Part shown: piece by piece, positions 8,545 through 16,719 of the stretch
Layout: each line of letters begins with the position of its first letter
Position numbering within the stretch: the first letter of the stretch is position 1
The notes under the pieces: generated by a model
The model's input: the letters and a program-made list of their open reading frames with translations, nothing else
Told to the model about the DNA's origin: nothing
The model's database searches: none
NCBI RefSeq assembly: GCF_900105335.1
Contig: NZ_LT629770.1
Location: 1,674,001 to 1,738,000 of the forward strand
Source of the DNA: Microbacterium paraoxydans
GTDB taxonomy: Bacteria; Actinomycetota; Actinomycetes; Actinomycetales; Microbacteriaceae
Direction of reading: 5' to 3'
Length of the DNA: 64,000 nucleotides
Translations under genes and position numbers: made by a program

Positions 8545-9867
8545 TCAGGGGCGCGCGGTGGCGGCCGCCTGAGCGGCGTGCGGCAGGGCTTCCTCGATCC
8601 GCTGGAGCTCGTCCTCGCCGTGCGCGGCGGTGAGGAACCAGGCCTCGAAGACGCTCGGCGGCAGCGCGACGCCGTGCTCGCGCATCGCGTGGAAGAACGC
8701 CGCGTACCGGAACGACTCCTGCGCCTGCGCCTCGGCATAGTCGCGCGGGGCCGAGGCGCGGAACGATGCGCTGAAGAGGTTCCCGGCGGACGCCAGAGAG
8801 TGGGTCACCCCGGCGTCGGCGAGCGCGCGGTCGAGGGCCGAGGAGACCCGGGCCGCCGCGGCATCGACCGTCGCGTAGACCTGCGGCGTCGCGAGGCGGA
8901 GCGTGGCCAGGCCCGCGGCCACCGACAGCGGGTTCCCCGAGAGCGTGCCCGCCTGGTAGACGGGGCCGAGCGGCGCGAGGAGATCCATGACCTCGGCACG
9001 ACCACCGAGCGCCGCGAGCGGCATACCGCCGCCGACGACCTTGCCGAAAGTCAGGATGTCGGGGAGGTAGTCCTCCCCCGCCTGCGCCTGGAGCCCCCAG
9101 AAACCCGCGGGGTGCACCCGGAAGCCGGTGAGGACCTCGTCGAGGATCATCAGAGCGCCATGGGCGTGCGCGGTCTCCGCGATGAGGCGGTTGAAGCCCG
9201 GCAGCGGAGGGACGACGCCCATGTTCGCGGCCGAGGCCTCCACGATGACGGCCGCGATGCGGGGACCGTGCTCGGCGAAGACGGCGGCGAGCGCCTCGGG
9301 GTCGTTGTAGCGGATCACGAGCGTCTGCGCGGCGATCGGCGCGGGCACGCCGGCCGAACCGGGCAGCGCGAGCGTGGCGACCCCGGAGCCCGCCTCGGCG
9401 AGCAGGCCGTCGGAGTGGCCGTGATAGTGACCCGCGAACTTCACGAGCAGATCACGGCCGGTCGCGCCGCGGGCGAGGCGGATCGCGGTCATGGTGGCCT
9501 CGGTGCCGGTCGAGACGAGACGGACGCGCTCCACGGGACGGATCTCGCCGAAGCGCACGCGGTCGGCGATGAGCGCGGCGAGCTCGACCTCCCCTTCGGT
9601 CGGCGCGCCGAAGGAGAGCCCGCGGGTGGCGGCCTCTTGGACGGCGGCGACGACCTCGGGCTGCGCGTGTCCGAGCAGTGCGGGACCCCAGGACGCGACG
9701 AGGTCGACGTACTCGCGACCCGCGGCGTCGGTCACGGTGGCACCGCGCGCCGAGGCGAGGAACCGCGGCGTCCCGCCGACCGACCCGTAGGCCCGCACCG
9801 GAGAGTTCACCCCGCCGGGGATCACCGCACGGGCGGCAGAGAAAAGGTCGTCATTGCGGTCGGTCAT
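8545..9867 (-). CDS. hemL: Glutamate-1-semialdehyde 2,1-aminomutase
   Basis: A 440-residue PLP enzyme that converts glutamate-1-semialdehyde to 5-aminolevulinate, the second step of the C5 heme route. Family hallmarks are visible: [13 protein letters not shown] near the N-terminus, [15 protein letters not shown], and [15 protein letters not shown] with the PLP-binding lysine. The start is placed at 9867, where GGAGGAG lies 5 bases upstream; the frame is open 7 codons further, but without a ribosome site. It is the last gene of the leftward heme run hemQ-hemC-hemD-hemB-hemL, separated from hemB by 90 bases that contain a TAGCCT hexamer (9912-9917), so it may also have its own promoter. Confidence 0.97.
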   Translation of the reverse strand: MTDRNDDLFSAARAVIPGGVNSPVRAYGSVGGTPRFLASARGATVTDAAGREYVDLVASWGPALLGHAQPEVVAAVQEAATRGLSFGAPTEGEVELAALIADRVRFGEIRPVERVRLVSTGTEATMTAIRLARGATGRDLLVKFAGHYHGHSDGLLAEAGSGVATLALPGSAGVPAPIAAQTLVIRYNDPEALAAVFAEHGPRIAAVIVEASAANMGVVPPLPGFNRLIAETAHAHGALMILDEVLTGFRVHPAGFWGLQAQAGEDYLPDILTFGKVVGGGMPLAALGGRAEVMDLLAPLGPVYQAGTLSGNPLSVAAGLATLRLATPQVYATVDAAAARVSSALDRALADAGVTHSLASAGNLFSASFRASAPRDYAEAQAQESFRYAAFFHAMREHGVALPPSVFEAWFLTAAHGEDELQRIEEALPHAAQAAATARP

Positions 9868-9957
9868 CGAGGCTCCTCCGTGATGCACGGCGCTCTCCCG
9901 GCATCCCTTCCAGGCTAACCCGCCCCCTGCCCTTCCGAGGCCGCGGCCGACGAAGGC

Positions 9958-10935
9958 TCAGCCGCGCAGCCAGCGGGCCGCTTCGGTGGCCCAGTACGTC
10001 AGCACCGCGTCGGCGCCCGCCCGGCGGATCGACAGCAGCGACTCGAGGACCGCGGCGCGCCGATCGATCCAGCCGTTCGCGGCGGCGGCCTCGATCATCG
10101 CGTACTCGCCCGACACCTGGTACGCCCAGACCGGGACGGTCACGGCGTCGCGGACCTCGCGGAGCACGTCGAGGAAGGCCATCGCCGGCTTCACCATGAC
10201 GATGTCCGCGCCCTCGTCCTCGTCGACCAGCGCCTCCCGCACGCCCTCGCGACGGTTGCCGGGGTCGAGCTGATACGTGCGGCGGTCGCCCTGGAGCTGC
10301 GAGTCCACGGCCTCGCGGAACGGGCCGTAGAACGCGCTCGCGTACTTCGCGGCGTACGCCAGGATGAGGGTGTCGGTGAAGCCCTCGGCGTCGAGCGCCT
10401 GACGGATCACGGCGACCTGGCCGTCCATCATCCCGGACAGCCCCAGCAGCTGCGATCCCGCACGTGCCTGGGCGAGGGCCATCGAGGCGTACCGCTCCAG
10501 GGTCGCGTCGTTGTCCACCGAACCGTCTGCGGCGAGGACGCCGCAGTGACCGTGATCGGTGAACTCGTCGAGGCAGAGGTCGGTCTGCACGACGAGCGCG
10601 TCGCCGACCTCGGCCGCCAGCGCCTCGGTGGCGACGTTCAGGATGCCCTGCGGGTCGTCCGCACCGGAGCCTCGCGCGTCACGGACCGCGGGAACGCCGA
10701 ACAGCATGACGCCGCCCACTCCGGCCTCGGCGGCCTCGACGGCCGCGGAACGCAGCGAGTCGATCGAGTGCTGGGCGATGCCGGGCATCGACCCGATGGC
10801 GACCGGCTCGCTGATCCCCTCGCGGACGAAGAGCGGGAGCACGAGCTGACGCGGCTCGAGAGAGGTCTCACGCACGAGGTCGCGGACGGCGCGCGACTGA
10901 CGCAGTCGGCGCAGACGGATGTCGGGGAAGCTCAC
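9958..10935 (-). CDS. hemB: Porphobilinogen synthase (5-aminolevulinate dehydratase)
   Basis: 325 residues; condenses two 5-aminolevulinate molecules to porphobilinogen. Both Schiff-base lysines are visible, in AYAAKYASAFYGPFREA and in IVMVKPAMAFLD. The metal loop reads DLCLDEFTDHGHCG: two of the three cysteines of zinc-type enzymes are kept and the middle one is Asp, so it is a hybrid of zinc and magnesium types. The GTG start at 10935 overlaps the hemD stop by 4 bases (GTGA), showing translational coupling. Confidence 0.97.
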   Translation of the reverse strand: MSFPDIRLRRLRQSRAVRDLVRETSLEPRQLVLPLFVREGISEPVAIGSMPGIAQHSIDSLRSAAVEAAEAGVGGVMLFGVPAVRDARGSGADDPQGILNVATEALAAEVGDALVVQTDLCLDEFTDHGHCGVLAADGSVDNDATLERYASMALAQARAGSQLLGLSGMMDGQVAVIRQALDAEGFTDTLILAYAAKYASAFYGPFREAVDSQLQGDRRTYQLDPGNRREGVREALVDEDEGADIVMVKPAMAFLDVLREVRDAVTVPVWAYQVSGEYAMIEAAAANGWIDRRAAVLESLLSIRRAGADAVLTYWATEAARWLRG

Positions 10936-11729
10936 GGCGCGAACTCGTCTGCCGCGTGCGGAAGGGTGAACTGCGACACGGCATCGATCAGCGCATCGAT
11001 GGTCTGCCGATCGGCGACCACCGAGACGGGCAGGCCGGCGCGCTCGGCGTCCTTGGCCGTGCGCGGGCCGATCGCCGCGAGCAGCGTCTCGTCCGGGATC
11101 TCGGGGAACTGCTCCCGCACCTGCTCGGCCACCGAACCGCTGGTGATGAGGATCGCGTTGATCCGGCCGTTCTCGACGTCGCGGCGGATGCGCTCCGTCA
11201 CCGGAACGCCGACCGTGCGATAGGCGACGACGCCGTGCACGTCGTGTCCTGCGTCGGACAGCAGGATGCTCAGGACGGGCTTGGCGATCTCGCTGCGCAG
11301 CGCCAGGATGCGGCGGGGCTCGTGCTCCAGAGCGATGAGCTGCTGCGCCATGCCCTGCGCGGAGTTGTCCTGTTCGGGGACCAGGGCCACCTCGTAGCCC
11401 ACGGCCTGCAGCGCCGCGGCCGTCGTCTCCCCCACGGCCGCGATCTTCGTGGTCTTCGGCACGACGGCACGGTGGGCGAACAGCACATCCACCGTGGTCG
11501 CGCTCGTGACGGTCAGCCAGTCGAACTCGCCGGCCGCGAGCTGCTCCAGCGCGCGGTCGAGGGTCGCCTGATCCGTGGTCGGAGCGAAGTTGATGAGCGG
11601 GGCGACGACGGGGACGGCGCCGAGAGCGCGGAGGCTCGCGGCGACGCTGTCGCCCCAGGGGCCGCCACGGGGCACGAGGATGCGCCAGCCGTCCAGCGGT
11701 CGGTCCTGCTTGCTTTCAGAAGTGGTCAT
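10932..11729 (-). CDS. hemD: Uroporphyrinogen-III synthase
   Basis: 265 residues with the two-lobed HemD fold: WRILVPRGGPWGDSVAASL at the N-terminus, FDWLTVTSATTVDVLFAHR, and AILITSGSVAEQVREQFPE in the second lobe. It closes hydroxymethylbilane to uroporphyrinogen III with inversion of ring D. The family is poorly conserved, so the call rests mostly on the lobes and on the position between hemC and hemB, with ATGA overlap on the hemC side and GTGA on the hemB side. Confidence 0.93.
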   Translation of the reverse strand: MTTSESKQDRPLDGWRILVPRGGPWGDSVAASLRALGAVPVVAPLINFAPTTDQATLDRALEQLAAGEFDWLTVTSATTVDVLFAHRAVVPKTTKIAAVGETTAAALQAVGYEVALVPEQDNSAQGMAQQLIALEHEPRRILALRSEIAKPVLSILLSDAGHDVHGVVAYRTVGVPVTERIRRDVENGRINAILITSGSVAEQVREQFPEIPDETLLAAIGPRTAKDAERAGLPVSVVADRQTIDALIDAVSQFTLPHAADEFAP

Positions 11730-12727
11730 GACAATTCGGATTGCTCTTGAGGGACGAGGTCGGCCGCCCCTTGATCGAGCAGCCGACGGGCAACAGCGAG
11801 CCCGAGCTCACGCGCTGCGTGCATCGGGTCTGCACCATCGGCAGCATCCGCACCATTGCCACTGCCGTTCCGATGAATATACTCCCCGTTCAGGGCTTCC
11901 GTGACGTCCAGACCGATCCGCCGACCGCCGTCCGGGGCGTAGACGACCGTCCTGACGCGGATCTCGGAGTCCTGGACGACGGCGTGCGCCGCCATGGGGG
12001 CTTGACAACCGGCGTCCAGTCCCTCCAGCATGGCGCGCTCGACGGTGATGGCGAGCCGGGTCTCCCGATGATCCAGCGCCGACAGTGCCGTGCGCAGCTC
12101 CTCCGGCGCGTCCGCCCGTGTCTCGACGGCCAGGGACCCCTGGCCGGGAGCGGTCGGCCATTCCGCGAGGCCGAGCTCCTCGCGATGCAACGGCGAGTCC
12201 GTGCCGAGGCGCGAGAGGCCCGCGGCGGCGAGGATCACGGCATCCAGCTCTCCGGAGGCGACGCGCGCGAGACGGGAGTCGACGTTGCCGCGGATGTCGA
12301 CGACGTGGGCGCGGGGCGCACGACGGTGGACCTGGGCGATGCGTCGCGGCGACCCGGTACCCACGGCGCTCCCCGCCGGGAGCTCGTGCAGGGGAATGCC
12401 GTGGCGGGTGAGCACGACGTCGCGGGCGTCTTCCCGCCGGGGCGTCGCGGCGATGACGAGCGACTCCGGAACCGCGGTCGGGAGGTCCTTCAGCGAGTGC
12501 ACGAGGAAGTCGCACTCGCCGGCGAGGAGGGCTTCGCGGAGACGGGTGGCGAAGATGCCGAGGCCGCCGATCTCCGACAGCGAGGCGCGGTTGGTGTCGC
12601 CCTCGCTGGTGATCGGGACGAGTTCGACGCGACGACCGGTGACCTTCTCCAGTGCGGCGGCGACATGACCGGACTGCGCCTGCGCGAGCGCGCTGCGACG
12701 GGTGCCGAGACGGATGGGGGTGCTCAT
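11726..12727 (-). CDS. hemC: Hydroxymethylbilane synthase (porphobilinogen deaminase)
   Basis: 333 residues; polymerises four porphobilinogens to hydroxymethylbilane. Visible signatures: RLGTRRSALAQAQSGHVA, EGDTNR, FLVHSLKDLPT, the Arg-rich GTGSPRRIAQ, and GLDAGCQAPMAAHA with the cysteine that carries the dipyrromethane cofactor. Start at 12727, 5 bases after the hemQ stop; the frame is open much further upstream, but only as an antisense-like extension through hemQ. It overlaps hemD by 4 bases. Confidence 0.97.
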   Translation of the reverse strand: MSTPIRLGTRRSALAQAQSGHVAAALEKVTGRRVELVPITSEGDTNRASLSEIGGLGIFATRLREALLAGECDFLVHSLKDLPTAVPESLVIAATPRREDARDVVLTRHGIPLHELPAGSAVGTGSPRRIAQVHRRAPRAHVVDIRGNVDSRLARVASGELDAVILAAAGLSRLGTDSPLHREELGLAEWPTAPGQGSLAVETRADAPEELRTALSALDHRETRLAITVERAMLEGLDAGCQAPMAAHAVVQDSEIRVRTVVYAPDGGRRIGLDVTEALNGEYIHRNGSGNGADAADGADPMHAARELGLAVARRLLDQGAADLVPQEQSELS

Positions 12728-12732
12728 GGCGC

Positions 12733-13410
12733 TTACTGCAGCACGTCCGCGATCTCGTCGAAGCGCAGGCGGCGCCCGGTGTAGAACGGCACCTCCTCCT
12801 TCACGAACATGCGGGCGTCGGTGTAGCGGAGATCGCGCATCATGTCGACGAGATCGGTCAGCTCGTCGGCCTCGAGCGGCAGCAGCCACTCGTAGTCACC
12901 GAGGGCGAAGGAGGCCACGGTGTTGGCGATGACGCCGGTGAATGCCGCACCCTTGCGCCCATGATCGGCGAGCATCGCACGACGCTCGCTCTCCGGGGCG
13001 AGGTACCACTCCGGCGTGCGGACGAACGGGTAGAGGCAGAGCCAGTCCTTGGGCTCGATGCCGCGCAGGAAGCCGGGGACGTGCGCGCGGTTGAACTCCG
13101 CGTCACGGTGAACGCCCATGACGTTCCACACCGGGAGGAGCGAGCGCAGCATCTCGGTGCGGCGCAGGCGGCGGAGAGCCTTCTGCAGCTCCTCGGCGGT
13201 AGCGCCGTGCAGCCACACCATGAGGTCGGCGTCGGCCTTGAGCCCGGAGACGTCGTAGAAGCCGCGGACGGTGACGCCGGAGTCCTCGATGTGCGAGACG
13301 ATCGACTCGAGCTCGGTCGCATCGTTCTCGGTCACGGGGGCGTCGGGGTTGCGTCGCCAGACGGCCCAGAGGGTGTAACCGGACGGGTTCTCTTCGCGCA
13401 GGTCGGACAT
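12733..13410 (-). CDS. hemQ: Coproheme decarboxylase (chlorite dismutase-like HemQ)
   Basis: 225 residues; in Gram-positive bacteria it makes protoheme from coproheme by two peroxide-dependent decarboxylations, the last step of the coproporphyrin-dependent pathway. The segment LCLYPFVRTPEWYLAPE followed by ERRAMLADHGRKG corresponds to the active-site Tyr-Pro region. It is first in the hemQ-C-D-B-L run. The ATG lies 6 bases after CAGACT (13417-13422, same strand) with no ribosome site, so the transcript is probably leaderless. Confidence 0.95.
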   Translation of the reverse strand: MSDLREENPSGYTLWAVWRRNPDAPVTENDATELESIVSHIEDSGVTVRGFYDVSGLKADADLMVWLHGATAEELQKALRRLRRTEMLRSLLPVWNVMGVHRDAEFNRAHVPGFLRGIEPKDWLCLYPFVRTPEWYLAPESERRAMLADHGRKGAAFTGVIANTVASFALGDYEWLLPLEADELTDLVDMMRDLRYTDARMFVKEEVPFYTGRRLRFDEIADVLQ

Positions 13411-13460
13411 GATCCCAGTCTGCCCCCTTTGCGGAGGCGCCGCTAATCAGGGGAATACTG

Positions 13461-13485
13461 CCCCCGCCCGAGGGCGGTGCGGGGG
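13461..13485. terminator. GC-rich hairpin between the small envelope operon and hemQ
   Basis: CCCCCGC (13461-13467) pairs with GCGGGGG (13479-13485), with a smaller CCG/CGG stem inside. It lies just after the stop of the 13490 gene and upstream of the hemQ promoter, so it probably ends the leftward three-gene operon. Confidence 0.6.
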
Positions 13486-13489
13486 TCGC

Positions 13490-13762
13490 TCAGCGCGCGA
13501 TGGCGCGGGCGATGGCCCACACGGCCCCGCCGACGGCGGCGGCGATCCCGACCGTCGCGGCAATCGCGGCAACCGGGTTGCGGTCGGCGAACACACGCGC
13601 CTTGACGGCGGCCCGCGCCGACGCCTTCTCGACGCGCCGCGGGATGTTCCCCTTGACCTCGATGGCGGCGAGGGCCGCCTTCAGCTCGGCGCGCGCGGAG
13701 GCGACGGGATCGACGATTCCCGCGGGGACCGCGGTGCGCGGCAGCGACTCAGGGGTGCTCAT
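13490..13762 (-). CDS. Small DUF3618-like membrane protein
   Basis: 90 residues: a helical charged N-terminus with ARAELKAALAAIEVKGNIPRR-like character and one C-terminal transmembrane helix (PVAAIAATVGIAAAVGGAVW). Size and layout match DUF3618-type proteins of actinobacteria, which travel with holin-like and YtxH-like partners. It overlaps the preceding gene by 14 bases and is the last gene of a three-gene leftward operon. Confidence 0.75.
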   Translation of the reverse strand: MSTPESLPRTAVPAGIVDPVASARAELKAALAAIEVKGNIPRRVEKASARAAVKARVFADRNPVAAIAATVGIAAAVGGAVWAIARAIAR

Positions 13763-14156
13763 CGCCGGCCTCCTTCACGATTCGGATGTCTTCGGCCACG
13801 GCCTGTGCCGGGTTCTGGCGACGGAGCACCTTGCGGAACTTCAGGATGCCGAGCAGTGCGAACAGCAGCACGGCGATGATGAGGATGCCGAACACCGCCA
13901 GAGCGGACAGCCACACCGGCCACCATGACGCCAGTCCCGCGATCGCGAACACGAGGATGACGGGCACGGCCCAGAACAGGAAGAACAGCGCGACGAGGAA
14001 CCAGACGGAGCCGACCCCCGCGTCCTTCGCGGTGCGCGACACCCACGCCTTGGCCGCGTCGATCTCGGCCTTGACGAGATTGGTGACGAGCTCCGGCAGG
14101 TCGCCGAGCAGCGTCAGCAGACTGTCGTCGGCGCGATCCCGATATCCGCGGGGCAT
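13749..14156 (-). CDS. Actinobacterial 'phage holin' superfamily (DUF1469-like) membrane protein
   Basis: 135 residues: an amphipathic N-terminal part (SLLTLLGDLPELVTNLVKAE), then two long hydrophobic hairpin helices around residues 50-105. Databases usually call this family phage holin, but the chromosomal setting with YtxH-like and DUF3618-like genes points to a housekeeping envelope or stress role and not to a prophage. The start at 14156 is 1 base from the stop of the YtxH-like gene. Confidence 0.8.
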   Translation of the reverse strand: MPRGYRDRADDSLLTLLGDLPELVTNLVKAEIDAAKAWVSRTAKDAGVGSVWFLVALFFLFWAVPVILVFAIAGLASWWPVWLSALAVFGILIIAVLLFALLGILKFRKVLRRQNPAQAVAEDIRIVKEAGDEHP

Positions 14157-14157
14157 G

Positions 14158-14571
14158 TCAGTCGTCGGACTTCCGCGGGGCGGGCTTCTTCGCGGCCGGC
14201 TTCGAGGCAGCGGGTTTCTGGGCCTCGGCGGCGCGCTCCTTGACCTCGTCGACCGCGTCCTCCGCGGCGTCCGAGATCTCCTCGGCCGCGTCCTTGCCGG
14301 AGGCGATGACGGCATCGAGCTTCTGCCCGGGCGTGCCGTCCCCGGTGACCGACTTGACGATCTTCACGGCGCCGGTCCAGACGGCGCCCGGAACCGCGGC
14401 GGCCTTGTCGCCGACGAAGCCCTTGACCTTGTCGACGCGCTCCTGCACGGGGTCGGTGTTCCAGACCTTCAGCCACTGCGTCTTGATCTGCTCGTAGCGC
14501 TCGCGTCCTGCGCGGGTGCCGAGCACATAGCCGACGCCGAGTCCGACGACGAGTCCGATCTTCCCCTTCAT
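14158..14571 (-). CDS. YtxH-like envelope/stress protein
   Basis: 137 residues: a short N-terminal hydrophobic segment (KIGLVVGLGVGYVLGTRAGR), a helical middle and a Lys/Ala/Pro-rich tail. The GYVLGTRAGRERYEQI motif is typical of YtxH-domain proteins. First gene of a tight leftward operon with the holin-like and DUF3618-like genes. GAGGAG lies about 8 bases before the ATG. A 16-base perfect palindrome lies about 95 bases upstream. Confidence 0.8.
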   Translation of the reverse strand: MKGKIGLVVGLGVGYVLGTRAGRERYEQIKTQWLKVWNTDPVQERVDKVKGFVGDKAAAVPGAVWTGAVKIVKSVTGDGTPGQKLDAVIASGKDAAEEISDAAEDAVDEVKERAAEAQKPAASKPAAKKPAPRKSDD

Positions 14572-14664
14572 GGGGTCTCCTCACGTTGTTCCGGCTGTGG
14601 TCCGTCCCGGGGGACGCCGATCGCCCGCGTCTCCACCGCGATCAGGTACCCAGCGTAACGCCGT

Positions 14665-14680
14665 ATGCCGATTTCGGCAT
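14665..14680. promoter_or_regulatory. Perfect 16-base palindrome upstream of the YtxH-like operon
   Basis: ATGCCGATTTCGGCAT is a perfect dyad in the gap between the cgoX stop and the YtxH-like start. On the leftward strand it lies just upstream of TACGCT, a possible -10. It looks like a regulator site; the protein that binds it is unknown. Confidence 0.5.
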
Positions 14681-14706
14681 CAATCGATCAGAGGGTTGAC
14701 ACGGAG

Positions 14707-14736
14707 CCGCCGAGCGCACTCGCGCGTGCTCGGCGG
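14707..14736. terminator. Hairpin terminator after cgoX
   Basis: CCGCCGAGC (14707-14715) and GCTCGGCGG (14728-14736) form a perfect 9-base stem a few bases after the leftward stop at 14741. Confidence 0.7.
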
Positions 14737-14740
14737 ACGC

Positions 14741-16249
14741 TCAGTCCCAGAGGAGAGCGCGGCGCAGGCGGTCCGCCTCCTCCACAGCATCCGGCACGAC
14801 CTGCGCGAGCCCCGTGCCCGCGAGCCAGGCACCCACAGCGGCCAGCCCTGGCACGGCCTGCACGGCCTGACGCGCCGCGGCACGCCGCTCCCCCGAGCCG
14901 ATGATCGACGCGGGCTGTGCCTGCACGAAGCGCCCACGATGACCCGCCACGACCTGGTCGGGCGACAGCGGGACACCCAGGAGCGCCGAGGCCTCCCGAC
15001 GGGCGAGGTCGATCGCGGCCTCGTCATCCAGCGCCGCGGTGGCCGCCGGTTCCCCCTGCGCACCGAAGGAGACGCGGACCACCTCACGGTCGCCCGCGGC
15101 CTCCCGCACCCACGACCACTTCGCCGTGGAGTGCGTGAGCGCCTTCGCCGTGTGGCTGTGCGGGACGGTGAGCACGCCGGTGCCGCGGGGCGGGGTGCGC
15201 AGCGCGGGCGCATCGAGCAGCAGACTGATGATCTCGATCTCGGGGGCGAGCGCGGCGTCGGCGGCCGCGAGGGCAGGCACGACGCCCGCGAGCAGTTCCC
15301 GCGCCGTGTGCTCGGAGGTCGCGACGATCACCGCGTCGGCGACGAGTTCCGCCTCCTGGGTCGCCTCCTCCCCCTCGATCGGCTCGTCTGCGTCGGGCTC
15401 CTCGACCACGATGCGCCAGGTGGTGCCGTCGGTGGTGAGACGACGGGCTCGGACGCGAGTGCGGACGGTCGCACCGAGTTCGTCGAGGTCGGCTGCGAGG
15501 GCGTCGACGAGCTCGCTCATGCCGCCGACGAGGCCCTCCACGGCGGCACCCGGAGTCTTCGCGCCGCGCGACGCACCCTCTCCGCGGAGGGCCAGCACCG
15601 CACCGGACAGGGATCCGACGCGGGTCAGGGCGGCGTTGAGTCCGGGGGCGGCGACATCGATGTCCACGTCGTCCGGGGAGGCGGAGTAGACCCCCGTGGT
15701 GACAGGCGCGACGAGGCGGTCACGCACCTTCTCCCCCATGCGCGAGGCGACGAGGCGACCGAGGCTGAGCTGGTGCCCGATCGTGAGCGGCGGGCGCACC
15801 CGGTCGAGATAGGCCCGCCAGGCGCCGGACCAGCCGATGATGCGGCGGACGTCGTCCTGGAACGGGTTGCCGGGGATGCCGAGGATGCCGCCGGCCGGGA
15901 GCGGAGCCGCGCCACCGCCGGGGAGTCCGGCGAGCCACGCCCCTCCCGCCTGCGGCGTCACGACGCGGTCGGAGAGGCCGAGGTCGTCCACGAGTGCCCG
16001 GACATGGCCGCCCTTCGTCGCGTAGCTCTCCGCCCCGGCGTCGACGACGACCCCGTCCAGGGCGACCCGACGGATCACGCCGCCCAGGGCCTCGGACCCC
16101 TCGAGCAGCGTCACCCGCATGCCGACCTTCGCGCACTCGCGGGCGGCCACCAGTCCGCCGACGCCACCGCCCACCACGACGACGTGCTTCCGTGCGGCGC
16201 GGGCGGCAAGGTCGGCCGGTTCGGCGGGTGCGGGGTGCTCGGGGCTCAT
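14741..16249 (-). CDS. hemY: Coproporphyrinogen III oxidase (HemG/HemY type, CgoX)
   Basis: A 502-residue FAD enzyme with the dinucleotide site HVVVVGGGVGGLVAARECAK at residues 22-41, GAWLAGLPGGGAAPLPAG, and a C-terminal AVPGLAAVGAWLAGTGLAQVV flavin-binding motif. Together with hemQ it implies the coproporphyrin-dependent branch, in which this enzyme oxidises coproporphyrinogen III to coproporphyrin III. AAAGG lies 9 bases before the ATG. Repeat family A lies just upstream, between this gene and the ArsR gene. No ferrochelatase gene is found in the window. Confidence 0.93.
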   Translation of the reverse strand: MSPEHPAPAEPADLAARAARKHVVVVGGGVGGLVAARECAKVGMRVTLLEGSEALGGVIRRVALDGVVVDAGAESYATKGGHVRALVDDLGLSDRVVTPQAGGAWLAGLPGGGAAPLPAGGILGIPGNPFQDDVRRIIGWSGAWRAYLDRVRPPLTIGHQLSLGRLVASRMGEKVRDRLVAPVTTGVYSASPDDVDIDVAAPGLNAALTRVGSLSGAVLALRGEGASRGAKTPGAAVEGLVGGMSELVDALAADLDELGATVRTRVRARRLTTDGTTWRIVVEEPDADEPIEGEEATQEAELVADAVIVATSEHTARELLAGVVPALAAADAALAPEIEIISLLLDAPALRTPPRGTGVLTVPHSHTAKALTHSTAKWSWVREAAGDREVVRVSFGAQGEPAATAALDDEAAIDLARREASALLGVPLSPDQVVAGHRGRFVQAQPASIIGSGERRAAARQAVQAVPGLAAVGAWLAGTGLAQVVPDAVEEADRLRRALLWD

Positions 16250-16275
16250 GCCTCCATCCTTTCACCGCCCCTGTG

Positions 16276-16341
16276 CTTCGAATCGCCCGATTGGCCGGAT
16301 AATCGCCGCCGATGCCGCCAGGTGCGCGATTCGAACGGAGG
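16276..16341. repeat. Repeat family A, copy 1 (long imperfect hairpin)
   Basis: TTCGAATCGC (16277-16286) and GCGATTCGAA (16326-16335) bracket an imperfectly paired centre. The element ends against the stop codon of the ArsR gene (16342-16344), so on the leftward strand the gene end reads TGACCTCCGTTCGAATCGC. The same edge occurs in copy 2. Confidence 0.85.
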
Positions 16342-16653
16342 TCAGGCCCGACCGCGCTTGCGGACCTCGCGGAGCACGATCTGCTCGGGGCAGACGGTGG
16401 AGAGGAAGTCGCCGACGGAGAGGGCGAGGCGCTCGCCGACGAGCGAGTAGAAGATGCGGTTGGCGTCGCGACGCTCGCTGACGAGGCCCGCCTGCCGGAG
16501 CACGCTCAGGTGCCGGGAGATGGTCGGTCCGCTCGCGGAGAACCGGGACGCGATCTCCCCCGCGGCGAGCTCCCCCTCCTTGAGGTCCTGCAGGATCTGC
16601 CGCCGGGTGGGATGGGCGAGCGCCGCGAAGATGTCGGATGCGCTGTCGGCCAT
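16342..16653 (-). CDS. ArsR-family transcriptional regulator
   Basis: A 103-residue winged helix protein: FAALAHPTRRQILQDL, FSASGPTISRHLSVLRQAG and the wing RDANRIFYSLV. There is no ELCVCD-type Cys cluster; the only Cys is in STVCPEQIV, so a metal sensor of the classical type is unlikely. It belongs to the autorepressor type often paired with a SDR or DUF1801/SRPBCC gene. It is divergent from the SDR gene at 16720 and shares a 66-base intergenic region containing a dyad. The ATG lies 6 bases after TATATT (16660-16665), suggesting a leaderless transcript. Confidence 0.92.
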   Translation of the reverse strand: MADSASDIFAALAHPTRRQILQDLKEGELAAGEIASRFSASGPTISRHLSVLRQAGLVSERRDANRIFYSLVGERLALSVGDFLSTVCPEQIVLREVRKRGRA

Positions 16654-16659
16654 GCTTGC

Positions 16660-16711
16660 AATATAGCACCTTCGCTAGATACAGTTTCGCCAGGTAGCTA
16701 ATTAGCGAAGG
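16660..16711. promoter_or_regulatory. Divergent promoter and candidate ArsR operator
   Basis: CCTTCGCTA (16669-16677) and TAGCGAAGG (16703-16711) form a perfect 9-base inverted repeat between the ArsR and SDR genes; GGTAGCTAATTAGCG lies in the right half. TATATT at 16660-16665 is the -10 of the leftward gene, and TTGCAA at 16656 a possible -35 for the rightward one. The right arm also supplies the SDR gene's AAGGAG ribosome site. Autoregulation by the ArsR protein is the natural inference. Confidence 0.6.
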
Positions 16712-16719
16712 AGAACACC

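Noticed and set aside
13749..14156. Prophage holin
   Set aside because: No other phage genes nearby; the family name is historical and the operon context is chromosomal.
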